NCBI GenBank assembly: GCA_008729055.1 | Contig: SDUX01000010.1 | Location: 2,557,090-2,621,089 of the forward strand | Reading direction: 5' to 3' | Origin: Pyropia haitanensis | Lineage: Eukaryota > Rhodophyta > Bangiophyceae > Bangiales > Bangiaceae | Length of the DNA: 64,000 nucleotides | Shown: positions 1-10,529 of the stretch, piece by piece | How the letters are laid out: every line of letters begins with the position of its first letter | How positions within the stretch are numbered: position 1 is the first letter of the stretch | Notes under the pieces: generated by a model | What the model saw: the letters and a program-made list of their open reading frames with translations, nothing else | What the model was told of the DNA's origin: nothing | Database searches by the model: none | Made by a program: the position numbers and the translations under genes

Positions 1-321
1 CACGGTCGGCCGCCGCCGCTGCACGGCGCCCCCAGAGCGTGGGTGGCCCGGCCGCGCACCGCGTGTCCGCCGCCGCCGCCAGCCTCCCGCTGCTCTCCTC
101 CCCACTGACGGATGCGGTATCCAACAGTACACCCGCCGCACGCGGTGTCCATCCGCTGCAGCCCCCCTTTCCCCGCTCCCCACCTCCCCCCCCTGCCTCC
201 CGCGCGACATTCCAGCCTTTTTCGCGTCACCCCCCCCTCCTGCCGTCTCCCCCCCCTCCGCCCCCCCCTTCCCCCCCCCTCCTGCCCTCCCCCCCCCCCC
301 GACTCCCCCCGTCCACGAGTG

Positions 322-1660
322 TCATGTCGCCGCTTCTGCTTGTTGCACCTGCTGCGGTCGCAGCCGCACCATCTGTACGATGGTCTTGCGGCAGAGGGGG
401 CACCGGTTGGTCTGCCGCTTGTAGTCAGGCGCGCAGTCGGCGCACAGGCACAGGTGGCGACACGGCAGCACAAACACCTCCCGCGGGTCGGACAGGCACA
501 CCACGCACTCGCTGCCGGGGGCGTCCACCTCCTCGCCGCCCGCCGCGGAGCCAGCCTCCGCGTCCGACGACTCCCCGCCCGCGGGCGTCGAGGTCGCCGC
601 GTCGTCGCCGCCGCCGCCACCATCACCACCGTCTATCGCGGCGGCGTCGCCGCCCCCCCCCGCTCCTGTGGCGCCCGCCACGCCCGGCGTCTGCATGCCG
701 TAAATGGTCTGCATATCGTACATGCCGCCGTCGTAGAGTACCCGCTGCTTCACCGCCCGCACCCGCCACGCGCCGCCGGCGCGCCCGGGTGGCACGAGCG
801 TCGCGTACGTCACCTCCCCCGCCGCCACCTTTTCGCCGGCGGGACCCCCCCCCTCTGGCGCGCTGGCGGGAGCGCCCCCCCCCCCCTCGCAGCGTCCCCC
901 CCCCCGTCGCCCACCCCGCCGCCAAGCAGATGATCAGCGGCCACTCGGCGGCGCCGCCGCTGCGCCCCGCGCCGTCGCGCACCACCCAGTGGCCCGCGGA
1001 CACGTCCAGCGCGGCCGCCGCCTTTTGCCGATACACCTGCCGGAGGCCAACGTCAAAGCGGGTGCGCACGGGCGTGCCGCCCGCCGCGGACGTGCCGGTG
1101 TAGCGGGCGGCCACGCCGCCGCCGCCGCCGCCCGCGGCAGTGGCGGCGGTGCCCCCACCACCACCCCCCACGGGGGGGGTGGGTGCGCCCACCTCCCGCG
1201 CGTGGCAAAACACCGTCACCGCCCCGCGGACGGTGGCGTCAAACGAAAACTCGAGGGCGTAGCGGGGGCCCGCCGGGGCGGCGTCGGCGCCCCCACCCGC
1301 CGCGCCTGTGGCGCCCTGCTCCGCCGCGACCGGCACCAGCCGCAGGGTGTCGGCTTGGAGGTGCACCGCGTTGCGGACAACGCCGACCGTCTCGAGCTCC
1401 GCCATGGGCGCGCCGCCCACGGGGAGCCCGCCCGCCCCGCCACCGGCACCCCCCCCCGCCGCAGACAGGTGGGCGGCAAGGACCTCTTGCAGCCGCCGCC
1501 CGCCCTGGGTGGCTGTTGGGACCAGCGCACCCGACGAGGCGGGCGCAGAGGGCGGCAGCCGCAGGCCCCGAATGTTCTCTGGTCGCCGCCCGAGCGTCGC
1601 GCCTGACGGAGTGGAGGACCCCGCGGGGGGGGCCTCGGGGGTGGAGTTGGCCGCGCCCAT
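322..1660 (-). CDS. MGRN1/LUL-type RING E3 ubiquitin ligase (one frame break in a G-run)
   Basis: This is likely an E3 ubiquitin ligase of the mahogunin (MGRN1/RNF157) and plant LUL/LOG2 family, acting at membranes. The ATG at 1660 is followed by Gly2 and Ser6, a good N-myristoylation context typical of plant LUL proteins. The middle holds the family domain, with readable stretches such as ALEFSFDATVRGAVTVFCHA and later EWPLIICLA. The C-terminal part (328-828) continues with EVTYATL and MYDMQTIYGM, then a RING finger with CVVC, LPCRHLCLC, CADC and CPLC in family order. The N-terminal and C-terminal parts lie in different frames. They join if the 12-C run at 875-886 is one base shorter, or two longer. 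The joined protein is about 445 aa, similar to family size. Family assignment is strong; the exact linker is uncertain. No introns are seen. Confidence 0.85.
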
Positions 1661-2652
1661 CGTGGGAAGAGAAGAAGGGACGCAAAGGGAGAAAAAGGGA
1701 GAGCCGAGAATGGGATATGGGGAGGAAAGGAGGAGGAAGTTCACGTGGGTAGCGCCAGGCAGAGAAAAAAGGGGACAAGGGATGGATAGAATGGGGGAAA
1801 CGGAACAAAGGAAGACACACAAGACGGATTGATAAGAGCACAGCGCCCGAGGAATGGGTCACCATGTAGACGGTGACAGTGAAGAGAAGTGGTGCGGGAG
1901 AGCAAGGGGGAGGGAAAGAGGGAGGGGGGCTCGCGGCGGGGGCGTCTCAGGGGTGTCACCCACGTGGTAGAGACTGCCGGATGAGCGCTGCTGGCGAGAC
2001 GAGCGCTGGCACGGCGCGGGGCTTGCAGGCAGCGTGAAGCAGAGCGGGTCACGGTCACCACGAACGCTCGCCCTGGAAACGGGAATTCTCCGCACCGGTG
2101 ACGTGGATTCATGCCCACCGTGTCCGTTCAGGCCAACGTATGACCGTCTGAATTTTAGTCATCAGCATGAATTTCGGGATGTTCGTCCAGGTCGATATTC
2201 ACCGATGCACCAAGTGTTCTCCAAGGCTGTGCAAGGTCCTTCCTGTGGCGCACCATTGGTTGACCAAGGGCGGTCCGCTCTGGTTTCGCGTACGCAATAC
2301 TGTACGGTTGTCTGGTCTTTCTGCCTCTCACTGCCAGCCTTCGAGCGGCGCGGTGGTTTTTGCTTGCATGTCAAGAACCGTTCATCAAGACCACGACGAG
2401 CGTACCTCCGCCCATGGACACCGTGCGTACAGCCTATACTGTGCGCATGGCCTCGCGGCCAGACGCACTGGCTTCTGGGAAGCCTTTCAGCGCAGGCGGG
2501 TGAGGCGACGTCTCGTGTTGCACACCCGATTGGTCGGACGGCCGCGACCCTCACCTCTCTCGCGAAGAGCTGGTCCCAGCCTATCCCCGCCCCTCTCCCC
2601 CCCTGCCCGCCTTCCGTGCCCCCTCCCCCATTCCCTCCCCCCACTCGGCTCT
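1661..2652. other. intergenic, no gene seen
   Basis: This stretch is the 5' flank of the RING ligase gene (-) and lies before the F-box remnant (+). It is purine-rich near 1670-1930 and less GC-biased than its surroundings. I see no coding similarity, repeats or RNA gene. The two genes are divergent, so promoters for both would be expected here, but no specific element can be named. Confidence 0.5.
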
Positions 2653-2955
2653 ATGGTGTCGCCCATGACCCTCCTGGACCTGCCCTCTTAGCTGCTGGAG
2701 CGCATTCTGTTCCACGTCGCCGACCCGCCCGGCCTCCGCGTGGCCGGCCGCATGTGCACGCGCCTGGCGGCGGCTACTGCGGCGTCGTCCCCGCTGTGGC
2801 GGGCGGTCTTCACCAGCCACATCAACCTGTCCCGCCAGCACGAGCAGACGACGCAGTGAAAGTCGCAGTTATGTTGCAACTGGGACGACTCGTACGGGGA
2901 CCTGACCGATAAGGTGGCTTACTTTCGGCACACCAGGGTCGCGTCAGCCGGTTGA
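2653..2955 (+). pseudogene. F-box domain gene remnant with two in-frame stops
   Basis: From the ATG at 2653 the frame reads MTLLDLPS, a TAG stop (2689-2691), then LLERILFHVADPPGLRVAGR, with CTRLAAA and LWRAVFTSHINLS further on. That is the usual F-box layout (LxxLPxELLxxIL, then a Cys/Arg-Leu core and xxLWRxLF). The TAG sits exactly where the E of the LPxE helix is expected. A second in-frame stop, TGA, lies at 2857-2859. The frame beyond it still looks coding (WDDSYGDLTDKVAYF) until a third stop at 2953-2955. Intact F-box proteins act as SCF ubiquitin-ligase adaptors. With these stops this copy is read as a decayed gene. Alternatives are base errors, or stop readthrough, which is unlikely. 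Confidence 0.6.
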
Positions 2956-4142
2956 CTCGTTATATTGACCAGGGAGTCAAAGGCTGGGCCTCCCGGCCAT
3001 AGTGGGCGCGGCAAGTCGCAGCCCCTGCTGGTCGGGGGCGACGGGGAAGGTGTGTCCCCGCCGCCAAGGGTGAACAGTGTGCGTCGCGCTTGAGTGCACG
3101 GATACGGGGTTGCAAGCAGTGGAGGTAGGTGTGGGGGTCCAAACGCCCGCCGTGGGCGGCGTGGGTGCACGCTACTCAGCTCGGGATTGTGCACGCGACC
3201 CTGACCCACCGCCTTCACCACCTCGCAGTGCGCGACAGACGACGAGCCCGCCCTGCCGCCACCCGCCCCGCCCACCACTGCCGAGCGGCCGATCCCGGCC
3301 ACTGGAGGGGGAGGACGAAGGACAGCGGTGGTAGCCGTAGGCGCGGCGGCGCTCTCCTTGCCTACCGCCTCTCTCTCGGCTGCCTACCAGTCCCACGTTG
3401 CCGCTGCCGCTACCCAACACTGGCTGGATATAGGCGGCGCAGTGTCTGACAGCGGCCTGCTGGTGGCCCATCGCCCACGGCGCCAAGTGCAGAGGGGTGC
3501 GGGAGCGGCGGCGACAGCGGCGGCGATAGCGGTGGCAGAAGAGACAACTTGCGCGGCGTGCACCTTTGAGCGAAACAATGTACGAGTCGTTTATCAACCA
3601 TTCTGAAAACAAGTGCGCCTCGAGCTCCTCTCGTCGTCTGATGATTAAATTCGATGTTTAATTTGTCCAGCCAGGATGTTGTCAAGCACGTGGCGTGGCC
3701 GTAAAACGTGGATGCCGTATCGATGGCGGTTCGATCACGCCCGGGTGCATCGTCTTTTTCTACCAGCTAGCCATGCAATCCCAGGCCACCGCCGCCGGTC
3801 GAGCCGGAGGCGGGCGACGGACGCCCCCGCAGTAGTCGCCCCAGCCGAGGTCGATGGGGAGGGGCAAGAACAAAGGGGGGCAGGGACCCTCCCTCACGCC
3901 GTTGTGGCCTCCACCGCCGCGTGTCTCTGGGTGTGTTGATAGTGCGCGTGCGCGCCGGCGGCTCGACAGGGCCACCACGCAGTCCCTGATGCCGTTGGAC
4001 CCCGTCGGGAAGGCTCTGTACTATGCACCCCTCCTCCGTCACTTGACAAAGACATCCCTCCCATTTGGCACTTTCAGCGACTCTCCCCCCCACCCACCCC
4101 CCCCATCAACCTCCCCTCCAACCGCCTCACCTCTCCTTATCC
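2956..4142. other. no supported gene; possible tail of the F-box remnant
   Basis: One + strand frame from 3328 to 3606 contains HWLDIGGAVSDSGLLV and ends TTCAACTFERNNVRVVYQPF, which has a non-random look. It lacks a recognisable complete domain and could be a further decayed part of the upstream F-box gene. Otherwise only composition-driven open frames are present. Confidence 0.3.
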
Positions 4143-4482
4143 CTACCCGTCCACTACGGCAAGGGCCGACGCCAGCGTCCGGCCAGTCTCGGCAAAGTAG
4201 CGCGTCAGCACTGCCTCAACGCACAGGTCCAGCCGGCCAACTTGGCCAGCCACCCCCGGCACCGCCGCCGCCGCACGGTCGACGGCATCGACGGTGGTGG
4301 CGCGGAAGGTGCGCCGCTTCCTCCCGGCGGGGGGTGTCTCCCACCCCTCCATTGCCCCTTCGCACGTAGTGCGGACTGGGACGCCCGTGGGTGGTGCCCG
4401 CCCGGCAGCGACTACAACTGCGCGGGCCACATATGACAACGAGCGGGGTCGCCCATGCCGCTCTACAGCACACTGAACAGGT
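4143..4482 (-). CDS. candidate C-terminal exon, function unknown
   Basis: On the minus strand, a frame ending at a stop at 4143 reads through TFRATTVDAVDRAAA, GRLDLCVEAVLTRYFAET and GRTLASALAVVDG. The amphipathic composition differs from the Pro/Arg-rich shadow frames nearby. A polypyrimidine stretch and CAG/TAG acceptors lie near 4468-4482, so this could be the last exon of a gene whose upstream exon I cannot identify. It lies directly downstream of the CCDC6-like gene, same strand, about 320 nt past its stop. I do not recognise a family. It may be spurious. Confidence 0.3.
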
Positions 4483-4802
4483 AGGAGAAGCGGTGGATAC
4501 AATAACGGTGGAAAGCAGGGAGACAGAAAAAGGCGGGCATGAAAACCATCCAAAGCACCAGCCGCCCGGGGACTCACCAGCCTCAAGCCTACGCACACGA
4601 GGGACACAAGACGCCGGTACACACAGAGGGTCCCCGCCCATGGCATCGGAAGAGCAAAAAACGAAACAAGACGGGATACAAGCCACTCAACGGCAAGCGC
4701 CCAAACGCGCACCCCCCCCCTCCCGACCCACCGCCCCACCGCGCCCCCAAATCAGCCAGCCGCCCCACCCCCTCGACCCGCATGCACAGCGGTCGACGAT
4801 TG

Positions 4803-5861
4803 CTACAAGCCCGGCGAACCAGCCACCCCCCTCGCCCCCCCCCTCGTCGCCCCCCTCCCGCCCGTCGCCTCCGCCGCCGCTGCCGCCGCGGCCACAGCAG
4901 CCGACATGGCAGCGGCGGCCTCGGCCGTCGCTGCTGCCTCCGCCGCCGCGCGAGAGGCGGCTGCGGCTGCCGGATCCTCTGGCTCCACCTCGAGCACTTC
5001 TCCCAGACCGACGGCGGATAGGCCGCTTGCGGCCGCGTCCATCCCATCCTCCCGCGAGATGGCAGCCGAGTTGGAGCGGCTGAGGCGCGCAAGCTTGCCC
5101 TCGAGGGCGATGTTCTCCGCCTTGGCCTCAGACAGCTGGCGGGTCAGCCGGTTGACGATGAACTCCTGCTCCGCCTCGAGGGCGTTCTCCATCAAAATCT
5201 TGTCGCGGGCGAGGGCGTCGAGCTTCGCTTGCAGCTTGTTGCTAATGTACTCTTCTTCTTGCTCGATCTGCATGGCGAGCGCCTCCTTCTCCGACTTCAA
5301 GGCGTTGAGCCGTTTGATCAGTTTGTTTGTGATCAGCTCCTCCTCGGCCTCCAGTTGGATTTGCTGCGGGAGAAAGCGGGTGGAACAATGGTCAGAACAA
5401 CACGACAGACGGACAGCCACATAAGAGCAAGACGAGAAGCCAAGCATGCAAAACAGGACAGGCGCGGGATCTAGCCAGTCAAGCAAACACAAGAGCAGAC
5501 AGCATGTCAGCGCCGCACCGTGACCCCCGACCACGCCCGCACCAGGCACACACGAGCAGAGCAAGGGTTACCAACTGTCCCCCTCGCCCACCAGCTCCCT
5601 CCGTCCACCAGCATCACGTGGGAACCAACGACGCCGGCTGGTCCGCTGCCCTCCCCCAACCCTCCCCACATCTTCCCTGACCCCGCGCGCGTCGCGCCCG
5701 TCACGTACCACCGTAGCAGCCGTCTTCTTCATCTGCACGACCGTTTCCTCCAGCGCAGCCACCTTGGCCTCCGACTCTGTCAGGCGGGTGGTGGTGGCTG
5801 CCAGCTCGGCGGTGAGGCGGGCCACCTCGACGGGAACCGGCTCGGTCGCCCCGTCGGCCAT
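4803..5861 (-). CDS. CCDC6-like coiled-coil protein (DUF2046), 2 exons
   Basis: Exon 1 is 5861-5709 (51 codons from the ATG at 5861). The donor GTACGTGA begins at 5708, the intron is 5364-5708 (345 nt), and exon 2 is 5363-4803 with acceptor TTCTCCCGCAG. The splice keeps phase 0 and gives 237 aa. The core has three tandem family repeats of the type EEELITNKLIKRLNALKSEK, EEEYISNKLQAKLDALARDK and EQEFIVNRLTRQLSEAKAEN. These are the hallmark of CCDC6 and its plant/algal relatives. Exon 1 is also coiled coil. The C-terminal 60 residues are Ala-rich low complexity. In animals CCDC6 acts in DNA-damage checkpoint control; the algal role is not known. It is shorter than animal CCDC6 (about 470 aa). 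Confidence 0.85.
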
Positions 5862-6378
5862 GGCTCCGCGTGCGGCGGCGGCTGCCGCGGCCAGCAGCGG
5901 GTGTCGGCGGCGGCGGAGGGGGAGGGGAAGGGGTCAGCTAGGGAGTACACTACAGTACAGGGCAAAAAAGGGGGGACAAAAACTGGGTACGGGGGACACA
6001 CAGAGAAGTGCTGGCACACAACAACGCCGACAGCAGCGGTAGGGAGTTAAGAGAGGCGGCGGGTCTCGCAGCGGTGACGGCGGCGACCGACGAGGCGGCG
6101 GCCGCGGCGGCGGAGACGGCGACGAGCGAGGCACTCGACACACCGACCGGCGGGCGCGCCACGCCCGTGGGTGTGCCACGAGCCGACAGCGCGGGGGAGG
6201 GGGGCACGCAGCCCGCGAGACGGGGCCACCCCGCGAACCAACCTTGGCCAACGCTTGCTCGCGTTGCGTTCGCGGAGTCCCCGCTCGCCCCCCCGCGGCT
6301 GCAAGGCCAGCCAGAGGCTGCCAGCGGGTTTGGGTAGAGCTCCGAGACAGTGGACCAGTTTCATTGGATAAAACTTAA
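5862..6378. other. intergenic 5' of the CCDC6-like gene
   Basis: GC-rich stretch between the CCDC6-like start codon and the MITE, with no gene supported. It presumably contains the 5' UTR and promoter of the minus-strand gene. I see no specific element. Confidence 0.4.
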
Positions 6379-6944
6379 GAGCACATCCAACAATGCCAGG
6401 ATGGTCGCGAATACGTACACGTGGCTCTCATATTTGCTGGATGGGGTTCGAACGCTCAGCAGTCAATACAAACGGCCACATGACGCCCCAACGGCAGGCC
6501 ATATATGACGAATCTGATTCATATATTTTTGGTAAGTACTCTGCATATTCGGATCGCAGGATGGGGTTGGTCTCTCCTGCGCCCCATTTTGTGCGAGAAT
6601 GGGGAGCGAGCGGGACCATCCCCATCCTGTTGGCGACCTGTGAAACGAAATCGGACCAATGGGGTGACTGAAACGTGGCTGTGGACGATCGCGGGTTCGC
6701 ATCCCAGCTGCTTCTCTGATCCCGATTTGAAGCTACATTCGAGGAATGGGGGTTGGGTCTTTGTTCTCCCACCGGCGTGAACCCATCCTTCCGCCTTTTC
6801 GGCTAGTCTGCGCCCCGTTCTATACAAGTCCTGCAAGACCGGTTGGGGCACGCCCCAACAGAAATGGGCATCCAACCAGAAGCGCGCACGTGTTCGCTGA
6901 AATGAATTATTTAACCGTTGGTCCCGACGTTGCTGGATGTGCTC
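6379..6944. mobile_element. PIF/Harbinger-type MITE (566 bp) with TAA target duplication
   Basis: The left end GAGCACATCCAACAATG and the right end CGTTGCTGGATGTGCTC are imperfect terminal inverted repeats of about 17 bp, with the terminal 10 bp perfect. The element is flanked on both sides by TAA (6376-6378 and 6945-6947), the 3-bp TWA target duplication typical of PIF/Harbinger transposons. The interior is much more AT-rich than the surroundings. It contains an internal hairpin whose arms are CAGGATGGGG at 6557-6566 and CCCCATCCTG at 6620-6629. No transposase is encoded, so the element is non-autonomous. Confidence 0.8.
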
Positions 6945-7537
6945 TAAGAGCAAGCAGTTGGGCTTGTTTCATTGACCGCGCAGCGAAGAGGGATCAGGTC
7001 ATGCACGGCTGTGATATCTCACGACAAAGGTGATAAGTAATTACTGTGACTAAGTTCTGCATGCGAAAAGTACGACAGAAAGGAGCAGAACTCTTCCCAA
7101 CACTTCGTTCAGTCATGGGAGTGTCGACGCATTCAATCAGCATGTTGAAGAGGTGGATTCGATTGGACGTGTGAGATGGGTTGCCTTCGCGGCCAAGTCA
7201 CCCTGCTGCAGCTGCCCGGAACCCCAAGCTTGTCTCGCCCACGTCCGCTGCTGAGGTCTGCTCACCCCACCGCTCTTGGACAGGGATGCTCTGGCACGTG
7301 CCCCTTGCTGCTGCAGTTGTCGCCGCAACTGAGGGGGTGGTGGTGGCGTTACGGTGGTGCGGCCCCGTATCGGTGCCCGACGCCCCGTGTTCCAGTCCGT
7401 TGTGGCGGCTCGACGACCGGCCGCGGATGCTGCCGTCTTGCTTCGCCAGTCGCGCCCTCCATCTTCTGTTCGACCCCCACGCATAGCCTTTGTTCCACGT
7501 CTACCTTCTGTCCTCCCCCTGCGCGTTGGCGGCCCCC
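6945..7537. other. intergenic, 5' flank of membrin
   Basis: About 590 bp between the MITE and the membrin start codon. The first 200 bp are AT-richer. I see no coding signal in phase with the downstream gene beyond its ATG, and no repeat. Confidence 0.4.
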
Positions 7538-8236
7538 ATGGAGCCCCTCTTCAAGGACGCCCAGCGGCTGCTGACAGAGGCCCGCAACCAACGGGAGGCA
7601 CTGGAGGCGTCGGGCGCCCTGGCGGCGGCCGCAACGGCCTCTCTGCGGTCTGCCTTCAGCGCCAACATTGAGGAGCTGGCGGGCCTCTCCACCTCTCTCG
7701 CGGCGCTCCTTCGGTCGGCCCCCGCCGCGCGGCGCGAGCACAACCGGCGGCAGCTCCGGCGGCTCGACGGGGACGTGGCGGACCTGCGCGAGTCGTACCG
7801 GCGGGTGGCTGCGCGTGCAGCGGCGGCGGCGGGGGAGGAGGACATGCGGGCAGAGCTGCTGCAAAGACGAGGCGGCAGTGGCGGGGGGGTGGGGGCGGGC
7901 GCGGGCGCGGGGGGGGGGTCCCGCACCCGCGGCGACGTGGCGGTGACCATGGAGATGGGGCTGGAGCAGGAGCGGGGGGTGCTCGACCGCTCCGAAGGCG
8001 CCACGGACGCGCTGCTTGCAACGGGCCGGGGGGCTCTCGAGGCGCTCGTCGCGCAGCGGCAGCGCTTAAAGGGCACCCGCCGGCGGGTGCTAGACGCGGC
8101 GCATGCACTGGGTGTGTCGCAGAAGTTAATTGCCCGCATTGAGCGGAGGGACCGCATGGACGCGCTGCTGGTGTACGCGGGGATTGGCGTGACGATACTG
8201 CTCGTCCTTTTGCTGTGGTGGTGGAAGCGGTCTTAA
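7538..8236 (+). CDS. Membrin (GOSR2/Bos1/GS27), Golgi Qb-SNARE
   Basis: Single-exon gene of 232 aa. Start MEPLFKDAQRLL (ATG at 7538) matches the conserved membrin N-terminus MEPLF. An N-terminal helical bundle spans residues 1-90, then a Gly-rich insert at about 112-135, then the SNARE motif and linker reading ALVAQRQRLKGTRRRVLDAA and LGVSQKLIARIERRDRMDAL. This closely follows membrin's LRNQRLTLKGTQKKILD and LGLSNTVMRLIEKR pattern. A C-terminal transmembrane anchor (YAGIGVTILLVLLLWWW) ends in KRS. Membrin pairs with a syntaxin-5-type SNARE, Bet1 and Sec22/Ykt6 in ER-to-Golgi transport. The Gly-rich insert is unusual and lies in a G-run region, but the frame stays open throughout. Confidence 0.9.
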   Translation: MEPLFKDAQRLLTEARNQREALEASGALAAAATASLRSAFSANIEELAGLSTSLAALLRSAPAARREHNRRQLRRLDGDVADLRESYRRVAARAAAAAGEEDMRAELLQRRGGSGGGVGAGAGAGGGSRTRGDVAVTMEMGLEQERGVLDRSEGATDALLATGRGALEALVAQRQRLKGTRRRVLDAAHALGVSQKLIARIERRDRMDALLVYAGIGVTILLVLLLWWWKRS

Positions 8237-8746
8237 CCAAGAGGGATGCACCTCCCGTGCGAGATGATGATACGTGGGGGTGTTGTAAGAATGCGACCTG
8301 GGTGGTACTTGCTGTGCCGTCCAAGACTCGACGTGTCGAGGTAGGCACGACTACGGAAAGAGGTTGTCGGCAGTCACATGACCGGCTGACCAAACGGGGC
8401 ACAGGGAGAGTGGAAAGAGAGACAAATGAAAATCCTATGGGACGTGCCACTCGCGGCGGCGGCCCCCGAACAGTCGCAAGCTTAATCGTACAAACCAGGT
8501 GGAAAAGCGAGAGGCACAGTCGCGTCGCCAACACCAGCAGGTGGCAGCGGCGACCCCACTACCTCCCAACACACAGCAGTACCTTCTCAACCGCACAGAT
8601 CCTCTCACACAGGCCATCAACGGTATCCATCGAACACGCACAAACCCACGGACCGCACCGCAAGCCGGCCCCGACTTGGCGCCGACGTGCTCCCCTAGCA
8701 GCATTCTCAACATGCACACGCTTTGCTGATTCCGCGTTGTTGTCAT
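8237..8746. other. convergent intergenic (membrin / eIF4A 3' ends)
   Basis: Holds the 3' flanks of membrin (+) and eIF4A (-). No coding similarity or repeat is seen. Composition is closer to balanced than the flanking coding DNA, as expected for UTR sequence. Confidence 0.4.
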
Positions 8747-9627
8747 TTAGATGAGGTTGGACACGTCCATGGGCATCTCGCCAATCGTCGTCTGGTAGAA
8801 CTCCTCAATCTCGCGCATTGCGCGTGCGTCCTCCGACGTGATGAAGTTGATAGCCACACCCTTGCGCCCGAACCGACCAGACCGGCCAATGCGGTGGATG
8901 TAATTCTCCTTGTTGGTGGGCAGGTCATAGTTGACCACCAGCGACACCTGCTGCACATCAATGCCACGGGCGAGAAGGTCCGTCGTGATGAGCACACGGG
9001 TGGAGCCAGTGCGGAACTCGCGCATAATGATATCACGGTCCTTCTGGTCCATGTCACCGTGCAGCGACGAAACCGTGAAGTCGCGCTCGTTCATCTTAGC
9101 CACAAGCCACTCCACCTTGCGGCGAGTGTTGGTGTAAATGATCGACTGGGTGATGTTCAGCGTCTCGTACAGATCGCACAGCGTCTCGAGCTTCCAGTCC
9201 TCGCGCTCAACCGCAACGTAGAACTGCTTGATACCCTCAAGGGTCAGCTCATCCTTCTTCACAAGGATGCGGATCGGGTCGCGCATGAACTTCTGCGTCA
9301 TCTCCAGCACATCGTCCGGCATGGTGGCCGAGAAGAGGCCCACCTGGCACGTAGCAGGCATGAACTGGAAGATCTCATAGATCTGCTCCTTGAAGCCGCG
9401 GCTGAGCATCTCGTCGGCCTCGTCCAGGCAGAAGGCCTTGATGCTGCCAGTGTCCAGGGCACGGCGCTGGATCATGTCAAACACGCGGCCGGGGGTGCCC
9501 ACAACCACGTGGGGGGTCTCCGACTGGAACACGCGGACGTCCTCCATCACGCGGGTGCCGCCAATGCAGGCATGGCAAGAGATCGACATGAAGTCGCTCA
9601 GCGTCTGCACGACCTTGTGGATCTGCT

Positions 9628-9658
<31 letters not shown>

Positions 9659-10529
9659 GGCCTGCACCTTGCGCACCGATGTGTCAATGTTCTGCAGCAC
9701 ACCGATGGAAAAGGTCGCGGTCTTGCCCATCCCAGACTGCGCCTGCGCAATGGTGTCGCGGTTCTGGATCAGCGGCATGATGGCACGCTGCTGGATGGCG
9801 CTGGGCTTCTCAAAACCGTACGCGTAGATGCCACTGAAGACCACAAAAGACGGGGAGAGCAGGACAAAACATCATGTGCAAAACAGCGACGAGTAAGACG
9901 ACAAAAAACACAACACAAGACCATTGTCAGCCAACTGCGTCCTCGGATGCAGACTGAAGCCACACGAGTGCCCACAACATGAGGCAACCACCGCGACAGC
10001 ACGGGAGGAGGCAAAGTGGTCGCGCACAGAGCGCCGTTCCACCCCAAACACAAAACCACACGTCGAGTCCACACGAACATACCGCAGCAGCTCCTCGCGC
10101 AGGTTCATGTCATCAAAGGTCTCGTGGACCTCCGTGTAGTTGGTGGTGATCTCGGAGCCATCGGCCAGGGCCGCCGACGAACCGCCAGCAGCGCCGGACG
10201 GGTCCGCGACGGTCGAGGGCGCGGGCGCGGCAGCCTCAGCGGGAGCCGCGCCGGCGCCATTACTGCAAAGACAAAAAAGAGAACCAAGAGCAAGAAGCAG
10301 AGTGGGCAATAGTGCGCCAGGAAGACAGAGTGGTTAGCACGATGCATCTAGACCACGGTGCAAGAGCATAGCAGGCACGCGCTTGCCTCCCGCGCATGAA
10401 GTATGAAAAAACCGCCAGACCACTCCGGAAATACGCGCAAGCGCGCACACCTCACAAGACTGGTGGACAACCACGACAGCCGCGCAGACCGAGAGCGAAA
10501 CAGGAGGGAGTAACGTACGCTTCCGCCAT
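8747..10529 (-). CDS. Eukaryotic initiation factor 4A (DEAD-box RNA helicase), 3 exons
   Basis: Exon 1 is 10529-10519 (only 11 nt, coding MAEA with the last codon split), exon 2 is 10262-10083, exon 3 is 9833-8747. Introns are 10263-10518 and 9834-10082. Donors are GTACGT and GTATGT; both acceptors are CAG. Splicing is phase-consistent and gives 425 aa. The N-terminus is Ala/Pro-rich; the Q-motif region [12 protein letters not shown] joins [18 protein letters not shown] across intron 2. Helicase motifs in order: [27 protein letters not shown], and [13 protein letters not shown] near the C-terminus. This is canonical eIF4A rather than eIF4A3 (FAL1), judged by wording around the Q motif and the C-terminal VSNLI-type end. 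It unwinds mRNA 5' UTRs in the eIF4F complex. Confidence 0.95.

Noticed and set aside
6440..6720. tRNA T-loop-like words (GGGTTCGAAC, GGGTTCGCATCCC) inside the MITE
   Set aside because: No acceptor, D or anticodon arms can be paired around them; TIRs and TAA flanks explain the region as a MITE.
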